From Dryomyza anilis (taxonomy: Eukaryota > Arthropoda > Insecta > Diptera > Dryomyzidae): a DNA stretch of 64,000 nucleotides. The translations under genes and the position numbers were made by a program. The notes under the pieces were generated by a model, which was given only the letters and a program-made list of their open reading frames with translations, had not been told where the DNA came from and did no database searches. This document shows positions 21,966 through 36,176 of the stretch, one piece after another. The stretch lies in NCBI GenBank assembly GCA_951804985.1, contig OX638130.1:129965593-130029592 (forward strand). Direction: 5' to 3'. Within the stretch, counting starts at the first letter, position 1. Every line of letters starts with the position of its first letter.

Positions 21966-23229
21966 TCCCAAGAAACATTTATACGGAGCATACGACACAC
22001 ACGGAATTACAATACCGTCATTGACGGCATGTTTACGGAGCATTGAGCTTGTATCCGTTGTTGCATATACGATTACGCACCGTTAACTTACCGTCAAATC
22101 AGACGACTCCGTTAGAATTCCGTTTTGCTCCGTATTTCTAAATAACTCCGTATGATTGCCGTTTTGTTGTAGTCGTTTACGGTACCGTTGAAACGGAGTA
22201 CTCCGTAATGTTTCCGTTGAAACGGAGTACTCCGTAATGTTTCCGTTGAAACGGAGTACTCCGTAAATTTTCCGTTTATACTCCAACTCAACGGCACCGA
22301 TTTTCTTAAGTTATTGGTACATTTGAATTCATTTGACTGTGTGTACATGAACGATAAGCTTGGAGGTCACAGTGAATGCATCTCTCGAAGACCAAACAAG
22401 ATAAGTGAATAAAATATATATAAAATACGCTTTAATTCAAAATATCTTTGGAGAATTTGCATACATTTACAGTCCCATTTTTTGAGAATCTCCGATGGCT
22501 TCATACGTCTGTCAATTCAAAAAGGACTATATCTAAGAGCTCCTGAAAATTTGTTATAAAGTTTGCGGAAAATGTGCGATGCAAAATTGTCTTGGCTTGT
22601 TGGCTGATAAACGACCAAAGAGACTCATTCAAGCCCTATGACAACTGCAATCCAGTTAAAGTGATATCTATTATTTTTTTGGTCTTTGTTGACACGAAAT
22701 CGCTGAAGAAAATACCATGTGGAATTTCAGTAGATTACAAAATTAAAAACACCAATTATGTTGTTTAGTCAAATTTGTATGTTTCGTATTCAATTTTATT
22801 CATAATAAGTTTGTTTCTTGTAAAATAAAAATATGCCAGAGGTCATTTGTATGGTAATAAAACGGTGTTTTCAATGTATTCATTCTGTTTTTCATACAGA
22901 TCTACAGTACGTTAACGGACCTTCGAAACGCAATATCAGCGGACTTACTCCGTATTTTGTACAGAATGGCGGTCCGTTAACGGACCGTCAAAACGTAATA
23001 TCAAAGGATGCACTCCGTATTTCATCCAGTTTGACGGTCCGTAAACGTCCCGCCGAAACGTACTCTCGACGGACTCACTCCGTTTGTAATCCAGTATGAC
23101 GGTCCGTTAACGTACCGTCGAAACGTACTCTCAACGGATTCGAAATTCGTTTCGATGTTCCTCTTTATCGTTTTCCGTATTGCTGTTCCGTATACGGCAC
23201 CGTTAACGGGCCGTTTTGTTTCTTGGGAT
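21966..23229. mobile_element. CCGTT-rich foldback-like element with two internal satellites
   Basis: The ends are inverted: TCCCAAGAAACA at 21966 and TGTTTCTTGGGA ending at 23229. The left part contains three 29-bp units (22185-22275) built on 'gaaacggagtactccgtaat'. The right part contains about four 65-bp units (22911 to about 23170) built on 'gttaacggaccgtc', 'acgtac/aatat' and 'ggactcactccgt'. The middle (22290-22900) is ordinary AT-rich DNA. No coding frame is convincing and no target duplication is clear. The end motif of another family (see 15733-15841) occurs on both sides, suggesting insertion into an older element. Confidence 0.75.
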
Positions 23230-24623
23230 TTCACTTCTGGTTAGAACGATATTGTAATAGATTTTCTGACATGTCTGGCAACTAACTGACATAAATAAAT
23301 TAATTCAAATTTTAAAATTCACGATATTGCTGTTGTGATAATATGTCTATTGCTATTTATCTTACGATATTTGCATTTTGGTATTTCGGAAATAAATTTA
23401 TGGACAAATCGCAGTCATAATTTTTTAAATGAATTGTCAAAATCTAAATATAACTGAAACACGTTCATTCGGTTAAGTAGTTGTCGTTTAAAGAAAATTT
23501 AACTGGCAAACAGATATAACAATTGATTGTGAAATCGTCGATTGAAGAGGAAATTAATATTTAACTAGATATTGTGAAAACTGTACTTTATATTATAAGA
23601 TATTATTTTTGATAAAACTGACTATATCACCATTACAAATGTTTTAAAAAATTGTTACAAATTTTAGTGTTTCAAAATAATAAGTAGGGAAGTGTAATAT
23701 GAAGAATTCATGGTTGAATTTTAATAATTATTCAAGTCTGAATTCGTTGCAATGTATATGCCTAAAAAGGAATTTTAACAATCCGTTTCAAATTTCAGGC
23801 CTGAATACTTCGATGAATGATATAAATACATAAACATTTGGAAAATATATTTTTAAATATAACGCCGTCAAAATATTTATTTATAATAAATCAACAATAA
23901 TTTTGATTTTTTTCAGAATTTTCAAAAGGGTAATTTTTAAGGACTTACAATTTGAAGTGCTATGCTTATTACCACCACTGTCCACATGTTTAGATAAAGG
24001 AGATACAACTTAAGGTATCCAATAGACTCTAATATTAACTTTAAAAAGACACCTCGACGGGGTTTAGCATTTCTCGGCCAATAGATTTTTCAATTTTAAC
24101 AACTATATAAAAGTGATTTTTTTGTCAATTTTTTTTTAAATTTTGGACCACAGTTATCCAATAGTTTTCCACAAAAAAAAAAATTAGTTGACCAATATAT
24201 TTCAACTGAAACTTACATACATTACCAAACTTAAATCAAAAACCAGGTGGTTTAAATCCCAAAGTTAGCTTTGTTTCGCCGATATGGTGTCGGAATAACT
24301 CGGTTAATATTTTTTATTATTTAAAGGACGGCTTTGTTGTTGTTAAATTTTGATTAATCAGAATGTTTATAATATAAATTTTTAATTGAATTTATTTTTA
24401 ATAACTGATAAAATCTGTAAATTATTTAATAGATTATAAAGTTTTGCTAAGCTTAATGTATTGGTTATTTAAAATATAATACAGTCTGGATATATATTAC
24501 GTACATGCTGAGTTTTAATTACATAAGTAAGGTACAAAAACGGGAATTTGCAGAAGTGGAAATTATAAAAAAAAATTGAAAAGATATAAATATTCTATAA
24601 TATTCATTCTTTTTCGATGCCTA

Positions 24624-25089
24624 CACTAAGAAAAAAGTGACGTATTAAATTAAATAAATATTATTTAAATTTGATTTAAATACTTTTCTAATAAAAAGAC
24701 GTAATACAAAAAATATTACGCGCGTATTTAATTTCAAAATAAATAAAAAAGTATTTAATTTTATTAAAAATCACGAAACACGTAAAATAAAATAATAATT
24801 TTATCTGTTCCTAATCTTCTTTATATGAAATAAATAGTTTTTAAAATACCAATTTACATATTTATGATGTTGTGTTTAAATTCAATGTTATAGCCTTAAT
24901 AAAAAGTGATAAACAGTATTTCCTTCAAATTTTATTACGTACGGAATAAATTTGAATAAAAAATATTTACAACAAGTTTAAATAAAAAGTATTTAATTTA
25001 AATACAAAAGACTACGGGTGAAAAACGTGTGGAAAAGTATTTAAATTTATTACTTTTTTATTTAATTTTATAATTTTTTTTCCTCAGTG
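24624..25089. mobile_element. AT-rich TIR element flanked by TA
   Basis: Left end CACTAAGAAAAAAGTGACG and right end TTTTTTTTCCTCAGTG are inverted, and a TA dinucleotide stands outside each end. The interior is dominated by 'tatttaa' type words with inner inverted pieces. This would fit a Tc1/mariner-type MITE. A similar right end occurs near 16808-16820. Confidence 0.6.
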
Positions 25090-25560
25090 TATCCAATAAT
25101 ATAAGTTGAATTGAATGTTTTATTGAATTATTAATTTTTAGGTATTTTCTTCTAATAGGAACTAATCTAATGTTTTCCCATAACCCATAAACCATTTTTT
25201 TACACCATATTATCTGGAACGTATTTTATCATGTAAAAACAGAAATCGAAGTATTTTAAGTCGTTCATAAAATTTGTGAATGACTTTATATAGGTTATAG
25301 AAAAAGAAGAACAGTCAATGAACGAAATAACACAAAACCTTAAAAATATAATTGAAAATAAGATTTTTTGTTAGGATGGATAGTGGCAAAACAGTGGAGT
25401 GACTGCTTTTGGAAATATTCAATTTTATATTAAAAATAAACTTCGCTTCTATTCACACATCTGTAAATCACCAAAATGGTGACAAATTTAATTATTTCCA
25501 TTTACGGTAGGTAAATTTACTATCATTTTCGAGCACATTTAGTTACAACATTGCTATTTT

Positions 25561-25827
25561 GTGCATATGCACATAAAACCACATATCTTCCATGATATAC
25601 AAGGTAACAATTTTTTGTTTGTTCATATAGATAGCAGAGCGAGAGAGAAACAAGCTCTAATTAATGTGATGAACCAACATTCATTTAAAAGTGTAGACAA
25701 CTCAATACAATACCTTGTACAAACATGTAGTGAAAATAGCTATTTTCGTATTCCGATACGTTTGACAAGATATCTCGATATTATAGCCAAAATTGGTTTC
25801 ATAAACGAACAGCACATGATTGATTAA
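25561..25827 (+). other. Unassigned 88-codon open frame
   Basis: The frame runs from ATG to TAA with a compositionally normal second half (residues about 24-88, with charged and hydrophobic residues mixed), which is unusual in this AT desert. A splice acceptor-like CAG lies just before codon 27. I recognise no domain and no neighbouring exon. It may be chance or a remnant exon. Confidence 0.15.
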
Positions 25828-28800
25828 ACTCAAAAAATTGCACCACATTAAGCTTTTTTAATTATATTCATTTGAATAGAGAAATTATATAAAAGACGTT
25901 ACATTAAATTTCCATAATATATAACTGATTTCTATATGTTTCATTAGTATTATTCTTTTTTTTTTGTAAAAAAATAAAATTTTTTAAATACGTAATGTAG
26001 TTTGGGCAACACAATTATGTTGCAAGAAAACAATCAAATTTCTAGATACTGTCTTGACCAACAGTTTTGTTAATATTTTAAATTCAAGTTAAAAATATGC
26101 ACAATCAGCTTTGATAAGAAATTTTATTAAGTTAGATAAAGAATTTTTATATTTAGGTAAATTCCATATACAGTGTGATATGAACTAAATTGGGTATTAA
26201 ATGTGACTTTTCTAAAAAATATTATTCAAAGGCGGGTTTTATATGCTAATGAAATTGCTTTTTAATACATAAATATTATCAATAATAGATGATGTCTTTT
26301 TTTTTATTGCACCCTGTATTGCAAATTTTGTATAAAACCCAGATAAGAACCTCTTCAGTTCTATATGCGTCAATGTTATTTTAGGTATACGTTATGGCAA
26401 CTCATGTGATAATCATAACTATTTTGATGGTGGCTTTATATATTTTGCTTTAATCAATTTATTGAGAAATCATGAAATATTTTAGACTTTGAATGTGTAA
26501 TGAACATTGGAAATATATGATGTTCTTCTTTTTAAAGAGTGTACAGAAACGATCCGTTATATTTCCGACAATTAAACACCTTTGTAGTGCATGACCTAGG
26601 GTGGCAAATGACTGGCAGCGGCAGCATCCCTTCGAATTTGATTTCAAAAAGAATAAGTAAAAGCAACAAATCGATATGCAGCATTCTGAATTTCAAGAGC
26701 ATAAAATATATGTGAAATGTACACAACCTGCATCGCCAAATGACAGACTCCCTCCCCTCTGTTGTGTGTCTGTTGTGTGTATAAAGCAGCTGAAGGGCGC
26801 GTGCGCGGAGAACAAGAACCCGGTCTTTTGCCAGACGAATGTTGCCAAATTTCAGGCACGTGCACAGTGCCGCATTGTGCTTCCGAAAAAATTCAAGGAG
26901 TGGCAGTAATGCAAGTCATTTTTATATCCTGCAGTATGTATGTAAATAGAAAAATGTACACCCCAAATTAAATTTTCAGAAATAGTCAATATTTCTTATT
27001 TTATTATAATTCCTATTAATTATTATTTTTTTTCTATTCGACGAAATGATTGCACTTTTTATGACAAAAAAAATACCGAATAATAATAAAAAAAATGTAT
27101 TTCTGAAAAATGTTGGCAATAAACTAAATGTTTAGTAATCAAATTCATATATCTCAAAAACATATCGAAATATTAGCATTTCTTGTTATATTATTATTAT
27201 TCTAGATAATCAAAAGCAAAATTGCGTCTATAGCATTTTGGAAAACTAGTTATTTAAGGTACTGCTGCAGTGCTCAATACTTTTGTGCCCCAAGTACTTA
27301 AAAACTCTCATGTTTCAAGTAGGACCAAAACATTTGTAATCAATTTCTTATAAACAAACACACAATATATACCCAACATATGTTCGTCTGGCGTCAACTG
27401 ATGTCAAGAATGTTTAAAACTCATATACTGTAAGATAAGAATAATCGAGAAAGGATGTGAAAGAATATATATTGCACTATCGCTGTAAAACTCTTTCATT
27501 GTTTAAAAAGGATGTGATTTCATTGAGTTATCGCATTGTGTGTTATTACTCAGATGCATTAAAATATATACAAAAATATTTTGTGGTTCTGGTTATACAC
27601 ACATAAATTTATCCGAGTCCCGCGTTGTGTAGGGGTGTTTTGCGATTCTATAATGTGAACATTTTTATTAAAAAGAAAACTTGCTACCCTTATTTTGGCG
27701 CACAATTAGTCATCACACTTTAATTTGTGTTCACCCTTCAAAAATGTAACAAAAATCATTCATTTTGTTTTAAACATTTCGTATTTAATATGTCTGGACA
27801 TATGCGGCCCAAAACCTACAACAGCTGACCAGTATTGATAACGACCATATTGGACATTTAGTATTAAAAACATTAACCCCTATATTGTATTTACAAAAAG
27901 CGAATATATTCCGGCGTAAGTCCCCGCATTTCTATTAATTCAATTTCAAACAGATGATTCACACAATGCTAAATAATTACAGTTATTGTAGATACCTACT
28001 CGATATTATATTATTGTATTGTAATAATTTCCTACCCCAATTATTTGTATGTAGGTGAAACCAAAACTACGAAATCTATTTTTAGGTTATTTTTGTATTG
28101 AAAATCTTGGGCTTATAATAGAAAGTGAAAACAGTTACTGAAAACAGACCCTTCTAGTTGTGAATATCCGATCCAATCTGCCATTGAAATTTCACCCTAA
28201 TTATTGGAAAATTTTCTGAACTGTTGTGTTCGTGTTGAAAACGTTAACGAATTCCTATAAACATTTTGATGTTATTTCTAATTTTTTAATTAACCGAAAC
28301 CAACTACAAAAATAATTTTTCGCCACACGCATTTCTCGATCATCTCAGATCTAATACAAAAAGTAAAAAAAAACATGTTTTTTCTAAAATGAAAACATTA
28401 ATATTTATAAGTTGCTCCCAAAAATATATATATACTAATGGATTTAAAATTCATTATAAATCTTTTATTGTGTGAAGAAATTATTTACGGTCTGTTTGTT
28501 GGCCGAAAGCGTGCTAACTATTTTGTTAATGTTGTAAGCTCAATGAACAAAAATAAAAATAAAAAATAAAATAATTAGTCTTACGCCGTTTTAAGTTAAT
28601 TAATTGCTGAAAACGAATCTTAATTTTACTGCTAAAATATGCAATAATTTACAAGACTGACCGAGGGGGTGGAAGTCTTGATTAAATGAATTGTTTGTTT
28701 AAAAAGAAATATATACAAAATCTATATGTATTAGAAGCGTATTATGAGGAATTGTGGAAACATTCTTCAAATCGGAAATGTGACTTATTCATGACGTGTT

Positions 28801-28986
28801 TTTTTTATATTTCATTGGCGATATGAAATAATAATAAAAAAATGTGTGATTCATTGATGGACACTATAAAATCACGCTTTGAGCATAACAATTAAGTTTG
28901 AAATATTTTTGTTATTTTTTTATTATTTTAAATATATATTTTTAATTTTTTTGTAATTTAACATTTTGACGAAATGTTAAAGGTAA

Positions 28987-29037
28987 AATTATTTTAAAAT
29001 GTACATTTTAAAATGTACATTATTTTAAAATGTACAT
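28987..29037. repeat. Three tandem 'ttttaaaatgtacat' units
   Basis: The 15-17-base unit is itself partly palindromic, so the array can fold. Nothing else is seen in the surrounding kilobase. Confidence 0.6.
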
Positions 29038-29623
29038 CAAAAACTCTTTTTAAATGTAATAATAAAATTCTACGAGATTTATGAAAAACAAAAATTATAT
29101 CATTTGTTATAGATATTTAACTTTAAAATTAAACAATTGGATTAATTATTTTAATTGGTAAATATATATGAACATTTTTTTTTTACTTCAACATTTAGAA
29201 TTCGTTTCAATACTTTTATTTTGTTTTGAAATATCGAAATTTTATTTGCTTCAATTATTTCTCTCTTTATTTAAATAAATGTTCATGATAAATTATTATT
29301 TTCGACGATAATGTGATTCCAAAAATGTGGATCGAAATTCCGATTCTTCATAATATCATTATAATATTTAGTTCAGAAAGCCTATGATCCCAATTTATAA
29401 TAATAATATAATAAAGGGGAGACCGGGGCTAAGTCGACATCGAGGCAAAGTCAACTTTTGCTTTAAAATGCGAATGGGATGTCATATCATCTTCAAATTT
29501 ATACTGTACACGTATCATTAGGTGCCACTACTACCAAATGAGATAAATCCAGTTTTTATGTAATAAAATGTGTTTTTTGACTCCAATAGTTACATATTCA
29601 TAACGCAGTAAACTAAAGTTTTG

Positions 29624-29625
<2 letters not shown>

Positions 29626-29684
<59 letters not shown>
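29626..29684. repeat. TA microsatellite
   Basis: About 29 uninterrupted TA units, the longest simple repeat in the window. It lies inside the GGGGAGACC element. Confidence 0.97.
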
Positions 29685-29690
<6 letters not shown>

Positions 29691-29784
29691 GATTTTTATG
29701 TAGTAAAGGTTCACTGATTCGTGTTGATTTTTATTTTATTTTTCCATTCAATTCGCATTTTTATGTCAATAATATTATACTAAT

Positions 29785-29958
29785 AGTCCTATTCTGGCAC
29801 AAGTCACAAATTCAAATCGGTCACAATAGTGCGCTTTGTCACAATTTCGTATTCTGTCAATTTTATTTTCTATGTTTATTGACGTAAAAGTCTGAATCAA
29901 TTGTCACTTGTAATAATTGTTATTAATAACAATTGTCATTGCTCGCTAGAATAGGGCT
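29785..29958. mobile_element. 174-bp MITE nested in the TIR element
   Basis: Ends AGTCCTATTCTGGC and GCTAGAATAGGGCT are inverted with two mismatches, and inner 'aagtcaca' and 'acaattgt' words continue the fold. Noncoding. Confidence 0.65.
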
Positions 29959-32900
29959 GTATGTCTCGTGGGGTAAATTCGTCACAAAAGCATTTGGTCA
30001 AAGTAGATTCCGCGTAAATACAACTGATGAAATTTTTTGTTCTATGAGTTTTACAAAATATTCCATTCTTACAATATAAGGAGACTTGTCAATCATTTGA
30101 CCATGATTTAAGAAATTATTGCAAAAAATAGATAAAATGTGAATAATATGATCAAACAATTTCGCGGGACCGGAATAAAACAGCACGAATAGTTTTATCT
30201 TGGAATATATAATTCAATCAAATTGAAAGATATCAGGAAAAATGTGCATTCGCGGAAAAGTGTGTAGTGTTGACTTTACCCCAGCCTATTTTCAGAAGCA
30301 GGTTTGAGGTTGTGTCGCATTTGCATTTGTTTCGTGGAAACTAAATATTGTAGATCTTTACAGCTTATGGAATATTTTTAGCTAATAAATCAATCTATCC
30401 AATTGTATTATTATTTTTGTCCTATGTTATTGATATGGTGGTCAAAATAAGCATTGACCAAAAAGATTCGTCTTAGCCCCGGTCTCCCCTATACTGATCA
30501 CTGCATTTTTAACTTATTGTGATCGGGTTATGATCATGTATACCCTAATAGGATAAATTTACTCTGTAGTACAAATGTAATTTAAATTTAAAATAATCTT
30601 GTTCAATTTTTCAAAGTTTTTCTATCGTTATAACTATTATTTTATTAAAAACATACGTAATTTGCAAATACGTAAAACCGAAAATTCTTTTGTTTACATT
30701 TTTGGTTGTCAAAAACATAGTTCCCGTTCATACTGTGAATTTTTCAAAAAATTTTGAGTAATTGGTTGACTAATTTGAAAAGAATTACGTGAATTGATTA
30801 ATTTTGTTAGTATGGGAAATACATATTAGAAATACATACCAAATGAGCCATTGACAGTTTAACCATTTTTGTTTTTTTTTTTTTCGATTCATATAGTATA
30901 TGTAGTACAAATTCAATGTCAAGCCCATAAATGTGCACAATATTTTAGCAGACGTAAACATATACGATCAAATGACGCAGCCATTGACATTGTTTACGTC
31001 TTTTCGCATGTACAACGTATTTTTTGCTTGGGTTGACGTCGTCGTCGTTATTTTTTTTTTATTTCATAAAATTTTTACTTCAAAATTCTTAATATGTAAT
31101 TTCTCACTATCAACATGTTTGCGGTATTTATTCAATGATTCTTTATGCTTGTCGGCGATGAGTGACAGTGGGAAGCGCTATATTAAATTTGTGTTTGCAT
31201 ATATGGCATACGATCTCTCTAAAAATGTCCAAATATAAAAATGTGAAGCATATACTTTTTAACGCGTGACAACAAATCTGAGAGAACAAATAAAAGAGTT
31301 TTATTTCTAAATGTTTAAATAACATATTTATGTCTGTATTTTAACTACCGCTCATAATCGTGTAGTGCTCATTTACTCAAGAATTTAGCGCATGATTTAA
31401 AATCAGTAATGATGTCATGTGAGAGCGATAACGAACATATTTAATAATGGTATGTGGACTTGATGAAGAAAACGTTTTTTAAACATTCGGAAAACTATTA
31501 ATTAAAACTCGAAATAGTAAAAATACTGTAATAAATATACACGTACATAGAATTAAAATAGAATTAAAATTTGATAGTAATAGACAATCTCAAGTGAAGA
31601 CAAGTCAGTTCGAAAATTGATATAACAAAAGTTAACATGTTTCAGAAATAACTGGTTTTCAGCATTTACCATTTTTAGCAATTCTACATTTGTATATTTT
31701 CAATAGACTCACAAAACCCCCACTCAATAAATCTTACATGAACTTATAGTACATAACGGATCGGAAGTGCATTCGTCGAGTTTCCTACGCATTTAGTTTT
31801 AAATGCGGTTCATAGTCCCAAACCTACATTCAACTGTTTTTAAGATAGATTGCATTCAAGGCATTGTTTAGTATGTATTCGATGTTTTTCTTTCTTTTCT
31901 TCCATTCACATTACCTAGTTTCAATTTGGGTTTCTTTTCTCGCTTATTTAAATAAACAGATTGTTCTTGTAGATACTTCTTCATTCATATTAATATACAA
32001 ATCTTTAGACGATTTCAGTTTAGTTTGGTAAAATTTTAAACTACGCCATCTAGCAAATATTGTTTAAGCCAGTGAGACCTTCGAAGACAATAGATGTGTT
32101 TTATTTTAATAAATATTTGTGAGGCTAGGGAAAGTTTTTCTGCTTTATTTTCTACTCCAATATAAACTAAGTTGGTCAACACCAATTTTGTTAACTGTTT
32201 TATATTGATTTGTTTTATATTGGGTTTACTGTTATTTAGAAACCCCGATGAAATGGTTCGCGAGAAATTACAATATATAATAAAAAAAAACTTTTGAATG
32301 TAATATAATGTATATGTATATTTCAGTGTATTGTTAATCTATGAAAAGGGAAAACTCCATGTAAATAATCTACACATGGGAAATGTGTTTTTGTATTGAA
32401 TTTAAAATAAGAATACAATCTACTGAAATACATTGTATTCTATACATTGAATGCTTGTCACACCCCCATAGAGTAATAACTCCCACAGACCGAATTTTAT
32501 ATATCGTCTAATTATTTTATAAAATTGTAAAACCAGCCCTATATTATCGCAAATTCACTCGCAAACCATGCATAGTCTAGATTCCATTCATTTAATACAA
32601 TCTTTATTAAAACAGACGCGAGTCATGGCATAACAATATGTAGGGAGTGGTTTTTTACATTTTCAGAAACACGTCATCATAATAATATGATAAAAGTGCT
32701 TTATTATAGATGTAAAACTAACTGAATACATTTTTTAAAACTGGTTTTAAACTTGAAATTAAAATGCATTCAATAGATTTATATGTTATCATCAATTTAT
32801 ATAAATACATAAATAGATAAATAGACTCATCGATCAGGTATTCACGTAGAGAAAAAATATGGTAGCGACAACCATAGATTATTATTATAATCAACGTATA

Positions 32901-35900
32901 GTGTAACTATAATCATGGTATGGTAGATATATTATTAAAAAATAATTGCTTTTTGAAAACTAAAATATGGTTGTTAGGAACCACGTAATGGTTACGGTAA
33001 TTGTTGCCACGATGAACATATGATCAATACCAACTATACAATAACCATTTAGGTATTTTATATTTACTACAATCTATAAAAATTATGCTTACAATCATAT
33101 GATGTACTTCAAATATGTTCACCACATCCAAGAAAAAAGTCTGCATGTTGACAGATATACAATAATTTTGCAAACCAATTAAGGAAATGTGTAAAATTGG
33201 TGTTATTTATATCTACAATTTCGGTAGAATCGTTGCTGATAAATACAATCAAATATATTTCAAAAATCTAAAACTTCTACGAAGACGAATTATATGGCGA
33301 ATAATTCTACGGCAAGAGAATTCTACGGGGAATAATGTTACGGGAAAGAACATTCCTAAGAAGAACTCTACGTGAAAAAAACAGTCCTGAGAAGAAAAGT
33401 TGTATGGAGAATTATTTTTCTTTTGGTTACTGCATTTAAAACACCAATAAAAAACGTCCGCAGTAAAGCACGGGTCCCTGCTGTTTTTGAAAGTGTAATT
33501 AAAATATTGAGAGCAAATGATTTCGGTTCAGTTTTTCATTGGAACTTGGTTTAAACTTGGTTTAAATTAAAAACTACAATAGCTCCTAATTAAATCGGCC
33601 AAATAACGTTAAATTTTACTGACAGAACGACAATTAGTAATCATTTTATATTATATTTTTAATATTTGTGATATGATGACTATGAGCAAAATTTCATCTA
33701 TTTTAAACTACGTTTAAATTGAAAATGTGGCTGAAAAACAGGGCCTTATGCCTAAATAATTTATTGAATTTAGAATATTATTTAATTACTACGAGTATGA
33801 CATATTTAGGAGGTACAACACTTGAGTACATCAATTTAATTATTATAATCTATATTGAATATGTCATCAACACCCAGAAAAAAAATCCCTCAAAACCCAT
33901 TAAAATTGGTATAGGACAAGTATTGATTTAATAATATACAAAAAATAAATCTTTTCATATAAACTCAATGGCATTGTCATGGTATTTTCTAGGTTTTAAT
34001 GGTATTTTCCGATTAAAATAATAATTTTTCCTATTGACTATTTTCAATAGTAAAAAACTATTATTTATATAGTATTAATCATCATTTTAAAATAAATGAT
34101 AGTTATACAATAATGAGCACCAATAAATTATTATTCAATTCATGAAAATGTCTCAAATTTTTAATTGTTCAATTGGTAAAGTAAACAATCTTCAATAATT
34201 ATTGACACTCAAACAAAACTATGTTAATGGCCATTTAACCGTTGACGTAATCGACAATAAAATGTTTGTATTACTCTATGTAATGAGTTGACTGACAGTC
34301 ATTTTTTACATAAGGCTCCAAAGTAATTTAGATCAACATTTTACCATGCGTATATATCCTACAGTGTATATGTCTTATAATAATGTGATCGTTTTATACG
34401 ATACTGAATGACCAAAATTAAATATTCATATTTTCGCCATTTGTCTTCAGAAACCCACACCAAAAATGATCAAAATCAACATTGTATCGTTGCTGTAGAA
34501 GTAAAATTCACCAACAACAATTTCAAAATTTTATTAATTGATTTACAGACTCTGTAATATATGTATATCGGAAAATATCTTATACCAATAAGCTATCGAA
34601 TGGCATTCAGACATGTTATAATTATCAACTGATATTTAAAATTTTAGGCAATAATAAGTTTTGTCTAGATTTTATTTAACTTCCCTGTTTTTTTATATAT
34701 GAATTTGTTTAATTAGTTTTATTAAATTGCACAAAATGAGTATACTCATCTATTAGCAGAGTATTCGAAAAATGTACCCTTTAAATAAATCGTAGTATTT
34801 GACCTACGTACCGTTTGTTGACCCGTCTTTCACCCACATAAACACGACCAGCTAATTCGTGCAGATGTCGAGCATATCTCAAAACACAGCCAGCCAACCA
34901 ACCAACCAACCGGATTGGAACTCAAAGTCAAGTTCGTTCAGCACAACATGGTATTAGAGTTTTGAAAAGGCCTCCAAAACTGCAATCTTAGTCAGTCCAT
35001 TATTACCGCTATGGAGCTGTCAAGGTCATTGAATTCTGTATTTAAATTTACAGTTAACAGACTGGGGTTTTGTTTATTGTTGTTGTTGTTGTGTTTTCGT
35101 GTTGTACTTGTAACTGCCAATTCAAACTACATGTTAAGTGTTGCTAAACAAGAAAACAACAACAATAACAACACATACAACATAGCATAGAAAACGAGGT
35201 GCGTTGCAAAAAAATTTCACCCAGCCATGTGGTTCGCTCGTTCACTCTTAAAATGGCAAATTTTGTTGTTGCAGTTGTTTTAATTAAAATGCAATAACAA
35301 AGCATTTTATTGCTATTTTATTTAATTTTTTTTCTCTTTTTCATTTCTATTTATGAAGTTTATTTGTGCGCGAAAACAAACAACAATAATGTTTGCAAAA
35401 ATATTAACAAAGTTTCACTTTAGATCAAACAATTTTAAATTCGATGCTGCCGGTGGCGGCTATTTAGCCAGACGGTGTTCAGAAACCAAAACACAAAAAA
35501 CCATCAGAATTTTAATTGAATGCAATTGACCAGTAAAACACGTCTAAATAAAAAATATTCAATGTCTGTAAAAACAAAATTAATCAGCAGCAGTTGCGGC
35601 TGATGTAGATCTTCACAGTTATGCGTTATGCTACTCGTTGCTTTCAACACCAAATGTTGTAAAACAACTGCTTCATCGTCAAAACGGCTATTAAAACACG
35701 TAGAAAATAAACTTCTTAAGCATTGCAAAAAAAATGTTTCAAATAGCAAAAAAAACAGCTTCATACATTAACTCTTTCAGTCAATATTTTTTATTTTAAA
35801 CCTTAAACATTCTAAAGGTTTGTTTTTGTGATAATTTTAAGCCCAATAATACTAGTTCACTTAAGTTAAAAAAATATATATATTTTAGATGATTTTTTGG

Positions 35901-36042
35901 AATGTTACCATATGATATGTTTTTAATGGCAAAAATAGTGTAATTTTTTAAATTTAAACCAATATTAAACTTAATCCATTCGACACTGATTAATATAAAA
36001 GAAAAATACAGAAGTATAAATAACCAAGATATATTAATATAA

Positions 36043-36176
36043 TAGCTGTGTTTTTTTCATAATTTAAATTTGAGCGCAAAACAAAAACAAATTTGATTTA
36101 TCTAGATAAATCAAATTTGTTTTTGTTTTGCGTATGAAATTTGTTCCAAATTGAAATTATGAAAAAAACACAGCTA
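36043..36176. mobile_element. 134-bp near-perfect hairpin element
   Basis: TAGCTGTG...CACAGCTA ends. The centre at 36103/36104 (TCTAGA) is surrounded by a perfect inner palindrome that includes 'acaaatttgatttatc'. The outer arms differ by a short insertion on the right. A decayed relative is visible at about 17930-18020. Confidence 0.75.

Larger units (their letters stand above)
29415..30490. mobile_element. 1.1-kb TIR element, GGGGAGACCGGGG ends
   Basis: AGGGGAGACCGGGGCTAAG at 29415 is repeated inverted and exact at 30472-30490. Just inside, sub-terminal words such as 'aaagtcaac' and 'gttgactttaccccag' also oppose each other. There is no transposase frame. I cannot identify a target duplication, so the superfamily stays open. 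A second element and a long TA run are nested inside. Confidence 0.85.

Noticed and set aside
22083..22348. Overlapping minus-strand frames with repeated TEYSVSTETLRS
   Set aside because: Produced by the 29-bp tandem units of the foldback element.
29626..29684. Origin or regulatory AT tract
   Set aside because: Simple TA microsatellite inside a transposon; nothing supports a role.
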